A stretch of DNA of 44,699 nt from Bacteroidales bacterium (lineage in GTDB: Bacteria > Bacteroidota > Bacteroidia > Bacteroidales > UBA932), in the NCBI GenBank assembly GCA_004552965.1, contig SFMU01000010.1, positions 1-44,699 of the forward strand, given 5' to 3'. Below the pieces are notes generated by a model. The model did not search any database, had not been told where the DNA came from, and was given only the letters and a program-made list of their open reading frames with translations. Positions within the stretch are counted from its first letter, which is position 1, and each line of letters starts with the position of its first letter. Below, piece after piece: positions 24,142 through 31,796 of the stretch. Both the position numbers and the translations under genes were made by a program.

Positions 24142-25263
24142 TTACAGTTTGATTGAATATTCTGCAAGCTGTCTGGCGAAAGACTTCCAGGAAAGCCTCT
24201 CCTTTTCCGCCTTGATGGCAGCTTTGCAGCGCTCGCGAAGATCAGGGTCGCTGAAATATCTGGCTATCTCCTCCAGCAGACATTCCGGTTCTGGCCTGGA
24301 AGCAACCAGTCCTGTCCCGGCGTCACCAACGGAATGCCTGAGACCCCCTGTGTCAGTGACCACCATCGGTGTCTCGAAATGATAGGCAATGGCATTGATC
24401 CCGCTTTGTGTCGCTGACCTGTATGGAAGGACCACCAGGTCCGTAGCCGAAAAATAAGTCTTTACCTCCGAATCCTTGATGTAGTGCGTGAACAGATGTA
24501 TCCTGTCCGCGCATCCGGAACTGTCAATTATTTCCTGGTACCTGTCGAAAGAGCCGTAAGGCTCGCCGGCAACGACAAGCTGGTACGAACTGTCCAGGTT
24601 CGGGAATGCCCTGAGGAGAATGTCAAGGCCTTTGTATTCCCTGATCAGTCCGAAGAACAGGAGGGTTTTCTTCCCCGGGTCGATGCCAAGGCTGGAGCAG
24701 GCCTCTTCCCTGGGAATCCTCTCTCCGAAATGTCCGTAGATAGGGTGGAACAGGGTCAGGCTGTCCGCCCCCGGACTGAGTCTCCGGAGATCGTCCGCAA
24801 CCTCGTCGCAGAGGCAGATGTTTCCGTCACAGCCGGACAGGAAGTATCTTGTCAGAGGTGCATCGAAGAACTTCGGCTCATGGGGAATCACGTTGTGGAG
24901 TACGGAAACCACCTTGCAACTCTTCCTCAGACGTCTTGCTATGAATCCAAGGGAAGGGGCGAACCACGACATCCAGTAGCTCATCACCACCAGATCCGGC
25001 TGCCACTTGCGGATTTCCTTGAGCGTCCTGACATATGAGAACGGATTTACCGTATCCAGGAGAGCGGTGCTCTCGATGGATACGGCATCATCGTCTGCTG
25101 TCACATACTGTGTCTTGCCGGGGAACAGAATCCCGGGATACTGCCTTGTGAAATTGAATGCCCTGACAGTGTGAGCCTTCCCCAGTTCCAGAAGCATGCT
25201 CGCGTTGAACTGGGCTATTCCCCCTCTGTAGGGGTAGAAGCAGGACAGTATCGCTATTCTCAA
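24142..25263 (-). CDS. Family 4 glycosyltransferase (GT-B fold)
   Basis: A 373-residue GT4-like transferase. The start MRIAILSCFYPYRGGIAQF is the usual first strand and glycine loop. LLFFGLIREYKGLDILLRAF is the start of the second Rossmann half, and PYRSATQSGINAIAYHFETPMVVTDTGGL is the sugar-nucleotide E-x7-E-like region, with a less canonical acidic pattern. Donor and acceptor sugars are unknown. The start is TTG directly after the stop of the upstream gene (TAATTG): no ATG lies near it and the first strand would be lost with a later start, so a TTG start is accepted. Envelope genes on both sides suggest a cell-surface polysaccharide role. Confidence 0.88.
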   Translation of the reverse strand: MRIAILSCFYPYRGGIAQFNASMLLELGKAHTVRAFNFTRQYPGILFPGKTQYVTADDDAVSIESTALLDTVNPFSYVRTLKEIRKWQPDLVVMSYWMSWFAPSLGFIARRLRKSCKVVSVLHNVIPHEPKFFDAPLTRYFLSGCDGNICLCDEVADDLRRLSPGADSLTLFHPIYGHFGERIPREEACSSLGIDPGKKTLLFFGLIREYKGLDILLRAFPNLDSSYQLVVAGEPYGSFDRYQEIIDSSGCADRIHLFTHYIKDSEVKTYFSATDLVVLPYRSATQSGINAIAYHFETPMVVTDTGGLRHSVGDAGTGLVASRPEPECLLEEIARYFSDPDLRERCKAAIKAEKERLSWKSFARQLAEYSIKL

Positions 25264-25914
25264 TTATTCTGTTTTTGCGTCTTCGGCAGGCTCGGAAGAT
25301 GCCTTGCCTTTGCTCTTGACATATTCGGCGTTGAGACCGTTGATGATGGCATCGGTCACATCGAGCTCAGGAGATGCGGAGACCACAGGGATGGAAAGGA
25401 TGCCACCCTGGGTTGCGATGACCATGGCATATTCATTCTCCTCTGAGAATTTCTGTACGTAAGTGTTGATTGCGTCTGCAATCTGGTTCAGCATGACCTG
25501 CTGCTCCTCGTTGATCTCCTGCTGCTTCTGGGCTGCGAAATTGTTGAAGTTGTTCTGCTGCTCCTGAAGCTTCTGGCTTCTCTGCTCGGCGACTGAACGG
25601 ACGAGAAGGCCCTTGTCCAGGTCGGACTGGAACTTGTTGACGTCGTTCTGAAGCTTGTTGCCCCTTCTGTTCACTTCCTCGGAGATGCTCTGTACCTTGG
25701 TCTCAACGACGGTGCGCAGGTCGTTGGCCATGTCGTACTCGTTGGTGACTCTGTCGAGGTCGAACCATACGATTGCGCCCGGCTGTGCGGAGGTCTCTGC
25801 GGCCTCACCGGCAGGAGTGTTCTTGCCAGAGCCGTTGGAAGTGAAATGGAGAATCCCCAAAGCGACAACTGCCACGAGGGAGATGATGCTGAGAATCAGT
25901 GGTGTCTGTTTCAT
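25264..25914 (-). CDS. OmpH/Skp family periplasmic chaperone-like protein (first copy)
   Basis: A 216-residue protein with one N-terminal hydrophobic segment (about 6-25), then an acidic linker (AGEAAETSAQ) and a Skp-like core: IVWFDLDRVTNEYDMAN, a long Lys/Gln/Glu-rich coiled coil (about 75-150), and AMVIATQGGILS closing the fold. The acidic tail (EPAEDAKTE) is unusual. Skp proteins hold unfolded outer membrane proteins. The second copy in this window (31089-31640) is the bamA-linked one, so this one may serve another client. The glycosyltransferase follows without a gap. Confidence 0.88.
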   Translation of the reverse strand: MKQTPLILSIISLVAVVALGILHFTSNGSGKNTPAGEAAETSAQPGAIVWFDLDRVTNEYDMANDLRTVVETKVQSISEEVNRRGNKLQNDVNKFQSDLDKGLLVRSVAEQRSQKLQEQQNNFNNFAAQKQQEINEEQQVMLNQIADAINTYVQKFSEENEYAMVIATQGGILSIPVVSASPELDVTDAIINGLNAEYVKSKGKASSEPAEDAKTE

Positions 25915-25995
25915 TTTGTTTCAGTTTATTTGATTTTGATTTTGTGCAAAAAACGGTCCGTTCGTCGTCCTTGCGGAAGGGCGAGCGGGGAAAAG

Positions 25996-26003
25996 CAAAA
26001 ATA
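25996..26003 (-). promoter_or_regulatory. Bacteroidota -7 box for the OmpH-GT4-LysM operon
   Basis: Reads TATTTTTG on the minus strand, immediately after the pdxJ stop. It implies a leader of about 75 bases that contains CCTTCCGCAAGG and a short AACG/CGTT element followed by TTTTTT (minus strand), possibly an attenuator. Confidence 0.5.
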
Positions 26004-26004
26004 A

Positions 26005-26724
26005 TCAAAAAATATCAATCTTTGAAAGATATGCCTGTATAGTTTTTTCAAGGCCCATGTAAAGTGCATCGCAGATGATTGCATGTCCTATCGAGACCTC
26101 GTCTGTCCATGGAATCGTCCTGATGTAGAATTCCAGGTTCTCAAGGTTGAGGTCGTGGCCTGCATTCAGCCCCAGACCGATCTCCTTTGCCTTCCGGGCT
26201 GCGGCAAGGTAAGGCGCTACCGCCTTCTCCGGCCCCAGTGGATACTCTTCGGCATAAGCGGCGGTGTACAGCTCGACCCTGTCGGCACCGCAGGCCGCGG
26301 CACCCTCGACCATGGCAGGATCGGGATCGACGAATATGGAGGTGCGGATGCCCTTCGATCTGAACTGCTTGCACACGTCGGTGAGAAAGTCCCTGTTCGC
26401 GAGCGTGTCCCAGCCGGAGTTGGAAGTGATGGCATCGTGGGCATCAGGCACCAGGGTGACCTGGTCCGGAACCACTTCGCACACGAGGTCGATGAAACTT
26501 GGAATCGGATTTCCCTCTATGTTGAATTCGGTCTTTACAGCCGGCCTGATTTCCCTGACATCGGAATATCTTATGTGCCTTTCGTCCGGCCTGGGATGGA
26601 CTGTGATGCCCTGGGCTCCGAAATCCTCGCAGTCTCTCGCCGCCTTTTCGACGTCTGGCATGTTCCCGCCGCGGGCATTCCTTATGGTCGCAATCTTGTT
26701 GATGTTGACACTTAATCTTGTCAT
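26005..26724 (-). CDS. pdxJ: Pyridoxine 5'-phosphate synthase
   Basis: Joins 1-deoxy-D-xylulose-5-phosphate and 3-amino-2-oxopropyl phosphate in vitamin B6 synthesis. The 239-residue length is standard. Typical segments are LSVNINKIATIRNARGG at the start, ITVHPRPDERHI, FNIEGNP, VTLVPD, RVELYT, GLGLNAGHDLN and EVSIGHAI at the C-terminal phosphate site. The ATG at 26724 is preferred; the longer frame would need a TTG at 26754. No pdxA is adjacent. Confidence 0.96.
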   Translation of the reverse strand: MTRLSVNINKIATIRNARGGNMPDVEKAARDCEDFGAQGITVHPRPDERHIRYSDVREIRPAVKTEFNIEGNPIPSFIDLVCEVVPDQVTLVPDAHDAITSNSGWDTLANRDFLTDVCKQFRSKGIRTSIFVDPDPAMVEGAAACGADRVELYTAAYAEEYPLGPEKAVAPYLAAARKAKEIGLGLNAGHDLNLENLEFYIRTIPWTDEVSIGHAIICDALYMGLEKTIQAYLSKIDIF

Positions 26725-26756
26725 TTGTCTGGTTCGTTTGTTGATATCTGTCAATA

Positions 26757-26789
26757 CAAAAGTAATGATTAATGTTTATTTTCAGCAAA
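26757..26789 (-). promoter_or_regulatory. Bacteroidota promoter for pdxJ
   Basis: On the minus strand TTTG (26786-26789), a 21-base spacer and TACTTTTG (26757-26764). It overlaps the divergent nadK promoter region. Confidence 0.65.
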
Positions 26790-26797
26790 GATTGTGT

Positions 26798-26805
26798 TAT
26801 TTTTG
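26798..26805 (+). promoter_or_regulatory. Bacteroidota -7 box for nadK
   Basis: TATTTTTG, 19 bases before the ATG at 26825. A TTTA (26775-26778) stands 19 bases upstream in place of TTTG. Confidence 0.6.
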
Positions 26806-26824
26806 AAATTCAAACCAATAACAG

Positions 26825-27652
26825 ATGATTCTCGGATTATATTCCAGAAATGATGCCCTGCTGGACAGCGCGAGGCTTGTTTCGATGCTGGACAGGATGG
26901 AGAAAGCCTCCTGTAAACTGCGCAGGGTCGCTGAAACCGCTGACTTGCAGGGGATTGACATGCTTCTGAGCATCGGAGGCGACGGCACCTTCCTCTCCGC
27001 ATCCAAATGCGTGGGAGGAAGCGGCGTGCCCATTCTGGGGATCAACCTCGGAAGGCTTGGCTTCCTTTCCGAATACAGTCCCGAAGAAGCGTGTGAAGCA
27101 CTCCTTTCCGGCAAGTACGAACTGGAGGAGAGGCGTCTTGTGAAAACATCCGTCGAGGGTACGATACTGGATGACGCAAAGGGTTTCTGGCCATATTCGT
27201 TGAATGAAGTCTGCGTGCACAGGACCGGAGCCGCGATTCTCGGGATCGAGGTTTCCATCGACGGGGCCAGGCTGCCTGTCTACTGGGCAGACGGCCTTCT
27301 GGTGGCGACCAGTTCCGGTTCGACGGCATATTCATTGTCCGCAGGCGGTCCGATCTGCTCTCCCGACTCGCGTGTGCTGATCGTCGCTCCGGTGGCGCCG
27401 CACAATCTCAATGTGAGACCTCTGGTCGTGCCTGATTCCGCCAGAATCTCCATTTCACTGCGCTCCAGGGACTCTGCCGTCCAGCTTTCGATGGACAACC
27501 GCGAACTTCTGATAGCCCCCGATGCAACCCTCGAAGTCGAGGTGGCACAGTTTTCGCTGAATAGGGTTCGCCTCGGCAGGTCAAACTTTTTCAAGGCTTT
27601 GACGACGAAACTGTTCTGGGGGGAAGACATCCGCAACGGAGAAGACAGATAG
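26825..27652 (+). CDS. nadK: NAD kinase
   Basis: Makes NADP from NAD. The 275-residue protein carries the GGDGTFL active-site loop (Gly51-Gly52-Asp53), LGINLGRLGFLSEY, the LNEV motif and the ATSSGSTAYSLSAGGPI glycine-rich block, in the right order. The beta-rich C-terminal half ends at a normal place. The isoprenyl transferase gene starts 10 bases after it, so nadK-uppS form an operon transcribed divergently from pdxJ. Confidence 0.96.
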   Translation: MILGLYSRNDALLDSARLVSMLDRMEKASCKLRRVAETADLQGIDMLLSIGGDGTFLSASKCVGGSGVPILGINLGRLGFLSEYSPEEACEALLSGKYELEERRLVKTSVEGTILDDAKGFWPYSLNEVCVHRTGAAILGIEVSIDGARLPVYWADGLLVATSSGSTAYSLSAGGPICSPDSRVLIVAPVAPHNLNVRPLVVPDSARISISLRSRDSAVQLSMDNRELLIAPDATLEVEVAQFSLNRVRLGRSNFFKALTTKLFWGEDIRNGEDR

Positions 27653-27662
27653 AATCAAGAAT

Positions 27663-28388
27663 ATGGAAGAAATCAGCAAGGTCCCTGCTCACGTGTCCAT
27701 CATCATGGACGGCAACGGCCGTTGGGCAAAACAACGCGGAAAAGAAAGGGTTTACGGACATGCGGAAGGCGTGGAAAGCGTGCGTGCCTGCGTCGAGGCA
27801 GCTGCGGAAGCCGGTGTGAAATACCTTTCCCTCTTCGCTTTCTCAGAGGAGAACTGGGGCCGTCCCGAGAGTGAGGTCAACACTCTTATGGAATTGATGA
27901 TGAAGGCTATTGCGGAGGAAATCACCTCTCTGGCGAAGGAGGGCATAGCCTTTCGCGTGCTGGGCAATCTGTCCCGTCTGAGTCCGTCCCTTCTCGAGGC
28001 AATAGCCGATGCGGAGAAGAAAACGGCTCCGCGCGAGGGATGCGAACCGCTCATGACTCTTGTCATCTTCCTCAGTTACAGCGGAAAGTGGGACATTCTC
28101 CAGGCGGCGGAAAAACTGGCCCTTGAATATGCCGGCAAGCCTCAGGAACTGCATGACCTTCCTGTCACCGCCTTGGACAGGTATCTGGTGACTGCCGGGA
28201 TTCCGGACCCCGACCTCCTCATCAGGACTTCAGGAGAGATGAGGATCAGCAATTTCATGCTCTGGCAGACCGCCTACACCGAATTCCTGTTCGTGGACAA
28301 ACTTTGGCCCGATTTCCGTAAGGAGGACTTCCGTGAGGCCCTTGCCGAGTTTGCCCGCAGGGACCGCCGCTATGGAAAAGTCAAATAA
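27663..28388 (+). CDS. uppS: Isoprenyl transferase (undecaprenyl diphosphate synthase)
   Basis: Builds the C55 lipid carrier for peptidoglycan and surface glycans by adding cis-isoprene units. The 241 residues carry the catalytic Asp16 in MDGNGRWAKQRG, YGHAEGVESV, SLFAFSEENWGRP and the C-terminal LIRTSGEMRISNFMLWQ, with all parts of the family pattern visible. It sits upstream of bamA, as is common in bacteria. A separate -7 box for bamA follows. Confidence 0.97.
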   Translation: MEEISKVPAHVSIIMDGNGRWAKQRGKERVYGHAEGVESVRACVEAAAEAGVKYLSLFAFSEENWGRPESEVNTLMELMMKAIAEEITSLAKEGIAFRVLGNLSRLSPSLLEAIADAEKKTAPREGCEPLMTLVIFLSYSGKWDILQAAEKLALEYAGKPQELHDLPVTALDRYLVTAGIPDPDLLIRTSGEMRISNFMLWQTAYTEFLFVDKLWPDFRKEDFREALAEFARRDRRYGKVK

Positions 28389-28393
28389 TTGCG

Positions 28394-28401
28394 TATATTT
28401 G
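28394..28401 (+). promoter_or_regulatory. Bacteroidota -7 box for bamA
   Basis: TATATTTG just after the uppS stop, 42 bases before the ATG at 28444. A -33 element is not clear. Confidence 0.6.
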
Positions 28402-28443
28402 CACCTTTAATACTTTAGTTTGAAATCAAAGAGAGTTCAATCG

Positions 28444-31035
28444 ATGAGAATGCGTCGTTTCTTTCCGGTCATATTCCTGATGATGGCAGTCATTCCTGCC
28501 TTTGCTCAGGAAGTGGGGGAAGGACCTGTCGAAGTCAATTACGACAGGCCGGTCAGTTATATAATTGGTGGAGTTACAGTCGAGGGGAACAGGGCTTACG
28601 GTGCCGAGCAGATCATCTCGCTTTCCGGTCTGCGGAAGGGCTCGAGGGTTACTGTCCCGAGCGAGGAACTCTCCAGCGTGACCTCCAGGCTCTGGCATCA
28701 GAGATATTTCGAGGATGTCGCCCTGCAGATTGACCATCTCAGTGCCGAGGGGGATTCCGCATTCTTCAAGATTGTGGTGACCGAGCGCCCGCGAGTCTCG
28801 GCCTGGCTGTTCACGGGAGTGAAGAAAGGGGAGAAGAAGGAGCTGGATGACCGACTGAGTCTCCGTCCGGGACGCGAATGCTCCGACTATGTGCTCTCCA
28901 CTTCCACCGACATCATCAAGCGCTTCTATGCCGAAAAGGGCTTCCTGAACTGCAAGGTCGATGTGCAGACCCAGAAGGATTCCATGATCAGGAACGCTAC
29001 CAGGGTCATCTTCAATGTGGACCGTGGGGAAAAGGTCAGAATCAAGGACATCAACTTCTATGGAAACGATGGAGTGAAGGACTTCACCCTCGCCAGGGCC
29101 ATGAAGAAGACCAAGTCGAACAAGTTCTACAACTTCTTCAGCAGCAAGAAATTCAACGAGAAGGAGTATCCCAATGACAAGAACAACATGATCAGCAAGT
29201 TCCAGGAAGCCGGTTATCGTGATGCCAGGATCATCAGGGATTCCATCTACTACGTTGAACCGGGCCGCCTTGCCATCGATTTCGAGTTCGACCAGGGAAA
29301 GAAATACTACTTCAGGGATATTACCTGGACTGGAAACTCTGTCTATTCCACCAATGACCTGAACGAGATACTGAAGATCAAGAAGGGTGACCCGTATGAT
29401 GTGGTCACCATGAAGCACAGGCTTTCCGGAGGCGGCAAGCAGACTGACCAGGATGTCGCAAAGATCTACAGGGACAACGGCTATCTGTTCTTCGACATCA
29501 ATCCAGTGGAGTTGAACATTACCGGGGACTCGGTGGATGTGGAGATCCGTGTCACCGAAGGCAAGCAGGCCACCCTGAACAATATCGTCATCAACGGCAA
29601 TGACCTGACCAGCGAGAAGGTCGTACGCCGCCAGATATTCACACGCCCTGGCTACCTTTTCAGCCAGAGTGACTTCGAAAGGTCCATCAGGGAAATCGCC
29701 TCTCTGGGACAGTTCGACCCTGAGGCCATAGCCGGTGAAGGCGGCTATTCCATTATTCCGAACCAGATGAACAACACTGTCGACCTGGTCTACAATGTGA
29801 CCGAGAAGCCTTCCAGCCAGCTGGAACTCTCCGGAGGATGGGGCGCCAACACATTCGTGGCTTCGGTCGGTGTCAGTTTCAACAACTTCTCGACGGCGAG
29901 GATGTTCAAGGGAGATGCATGGAGGCCGGTTCCTCTCGGCGATGCCCAGAACCTTTCCATCAAGCTCCAGACCAACGGAACCTATTACACATCCTTCGTC
30001 TTCGGATTCACAGAGCCGTGGCTCTTCGGCAAGAAGCCGACATCACTCCAGATCCAGAGCTACTACTCCCGCCAGACCGATTCCTACCTGGCAATCGGTG
30101 TGCTCAGCAACAACAGGGTCATGCAGGTCTATGGATTCACCGCCGGCATCGGAAACCGTCTGAAGTGGCCTGACAACTACTTTACCCTTTACAATGGTCT
30201 GAGCTGGCAGGTCTATGACCTGAAGAACTGGATCGACGGCTATTTCATGTTCAATGACGGACGTTCGCACAATCTCTGCTACAACGTCAGCCTGAGCAGA
30301 ACCTCGACAGACCAGATGATCTATCCGAGAAAGGGTTCCGTCTTCTCTGCCTCACTGCAGCTCACCCCGCCATATTCATTGTTCAGGAAGAAAGACCTCG
30401 GTACTCTTGATGACAGCGGCAACCCTGTCAGGGTGGCGAACTACAAGGACATCAACTACGACAACTGGACCTCCCAGCAGCGCTACAAATGGATCGAGTA
30501 TCATAAATGGAAGGTAAGTGCAGAGACATACACGAGACTGATCGGGGACCTGGTTGTGATGACCAAGGCGCAGTTCGGTTATCTCGGCTACTACAACAGG
30601 AACTGGGGTTATTCTCCTTTCGAAGGATTCCGTGTGGGCGGTGACGGCATGTCCGGCTACGACACCTACGGTTCGGACATCATCTCCCTCCGCGGTTACG
30701 ATGACTATTCCCTGACCCCTTGGGAGGCAACCCCATACAACACCAACGGCTACTATGCCGGTAATGTCTATGACAAGTTCACCCTTGAGCTCAGGTATCC
30801 TGTGATACTCCAGCCGCAGTCCACAATCTTTGCTCTGGCTTTCCTCGAAGGAGGTAACTGCTGGTCCGACATCAAGTCTTTCAACCCGTTCAGAATCAAG
30901 CGCTCTGCCGGTGTGGGTGTCAGGATATTCCTGCCTATGATCGGTCTTCTCGGACTTGACTGGGGTTATGGATTCGACAATCCTGTCAAGGAGAACAGAA
31001 GCCAGCTCCACTTCGTTATCGGACAGCAGTTCTAG
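28444..31035 (+). CDS. bamA: Outer membrane protein assembly factor BamA
   Basis: An Omp85-family protein that folds beta-barrels into the outer membrane. A signal peptide (about 1-22, ending AFAQ) is followed by about five POTRA repeats (to about residue 460), recognised by recurring glycine-rich turns such as VEGNRAYGAEQI, INFYGNDGVKDF, ITWTGNSVYSTNDL and IVINGNDLTSEKVV. A C-terminal barrel ends in the aromatic HFVIGQQF. Length is about 863 residues, usual for this phylum. The ATG at 28444 is chosen; a TTG at 28420 in frame is possible but would put eight extra basic residues before the signal peptide. A skp gene follows, matching the common bamA-skp pair. Confidence 0.96.
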   Translation: MRMRRFFPVIFLMMAVIPAFAQEVGEGPVEVNYDRPVSYIIGGVTVEGNRAYGAEQIISLSGLRKGSRVTVPSEELSSVTSRLWHQRYFEDVALQIDHLSAEGDSAFFKIVVTERPRVSAWLFTGVKKGEKKELDDRLSLRPGRECSDYVLSTSTDIIKRFYAEKGFLNCKVDVQTQKDSMIRNATRVIFNVDRGEKVRIKDINFYGNDGVKDFTLARAMKKTKSNKFYNFFSSKKFNEKEYPNDKNNMISKFQEAGYRDARIIRDSIYYVEPGRLAIDFEFDQGKKYYFRDITWTGNSVYSTNDLNEILKIKKGDPYDVVTMKHRLSGGGKQTDQDVAKIYRDNGYLFFDINPVELNITGDSVDVEIRVTEGKQATLNNIVINGNDLTSEKVVRRQIFTRPGYLFSQSDFERSIREIASLGQFDPEAIAGEGGYSIIPNQMNNTVDLVYNVTEKPSSQLELSGGWGANTFVASVGVSFNNFSTARMFKGDAWRPVPLGDAQNLSIKLQTNGTYYTSFVFGFTEPWLFGKKPTSLQIQSYYSRQTDSYLAIGVLSNNRVMQVYGFTAGIGNRLKWPDNYFTLYNGLSWQVYDLKNWIDGYFMFNDGRSHNLCYNVSLSRTSTDQMIYPRKGSVFSASLQLTPPYSLFRKKDLGTLDDSGNPVRVANYKDINYDNWTSQQRYKWIEYHKWKVSAETYTRLIGDLVVMTKAQFGYLGYYNRNWGYSPFEGFRVGGDGMSGYDTYGSDIISLRGYDDYSLTPWEATPYNTNGYYAGNVYDKFTLELRYPVILQPQSTIFALAFLEGGNCWSDIKSFNPFRIKRSAGVGVRIFLPMIGLLGLDWGYGFDNPVKENRSQLHFVIGQQF

Positions 31036-31088
31036 AAAATGGACGTTTGGCAATACAATTGATTACAATAACTAACACAATAATTGAC

Positions 31089-31640
31089 ATGAAAAAAGTA
31101 TTGGTATTTGCCGCTATGGCAATCCTTTCTCTCAGTGCTTCGGCACAGGCCAAGTTCGCAGTTGTCGACTTCAACGAAATCATCACACTCGCTCCGGAGG
31201 CGGATGCTGCCAGAACCCAGATTCAGGAAGCTTCCAAGATTGCTCAGGAGAACCTCATGAGCATGCAGGAAGAGGGTCAGGCCAAGTTGACCGAGTATCA
31301 GCAGAAGTCTGCCAACTGGACTCAGGCCATCAGGGAAAGCAAGGAAAAGGAACTGAATGACATCAGCAACAGAATCCAGGAATTCCAGCAGTCAGTCCAG
31401 CTCGAGCTTCAGCAGAAGCAGCAGGAACTGATGGAACCTATCTACAAGAAGGCCCAGGAAACTGTCGAGAAGATCGCCAAGGCCAGCGGTTGCGCACTGG
31501 TCTTCGACAAGAGCCAGTGTCTCTTCTTCGATCCTGCCCAGGTGAAGGACATCACCGCAGAGGCCAGGACCGCTATGGGTATTCCTGAAGGCAGGACAAT
31601 CGAGAGCCTCCAGAAGGAGCTGCAGAACGCTGCTCAGTAG
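31089..31640 (+). CDS. skp: OmpH/Skp family periplasmic chaperone (bamA-linked copy)
   Basis: A 183-residue protein with a cleavable signal (MKKVLVFAAMAILSLSASAQA), the FAVVDFNEIITLAPEADAA start of the fold and a long Gln/Glu/Lys-rich helix pair (about 45-125). It ends in the VEKIAKASGCALVFDKSQ strand region. Skp trimers hold unfolded outer membrane proteins for BamA. The longer frame from 31047 adds residues unlike a signal peptide and is not used. A terminator follows. Confidence 0.93.
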   Translation: MKKVLVFAAMAILSLSASAQAKFAVVDFNEIITLAPEADAARTQIQEASKIAQENLMSMQEEGQAKLTEYQQKSANWTQAIRESKEKELNDISNRIQEFQQSVQLELQQKQQELMEPIYKKAQETVEKIAKASGCALVFDKSQCLFFDPAQVKDITAEARTAMGIPEGRTIESLQKELQNAAQ

Positions 31641-31663
31641 CTGACGTTCAGAAACAGAAATGG

Positions 31664-31706
31664 GAGGATGCACCGTCGTTTTCGGGTGCATCCTCTTTTT
31701 CTTTTT
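31664..31706 (+). terminator. Intrinsic terminator after skp
   Basis: GAGGATGCACC (31664-31674) pairs perfectly with GGTGCATCCTC (31685-31695) and is followed by two T runs. It ends the bamA-skp transcript. Confidence 0.92.
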
Positions 31707-31796
31707 GATACTTGAAATAATTCTTGTTTGTTACGTTTTGTATTGCTTTCTTTGTTGTGTTTTTTGAACCGAATACGGTAACACTTTTAAATCTAT

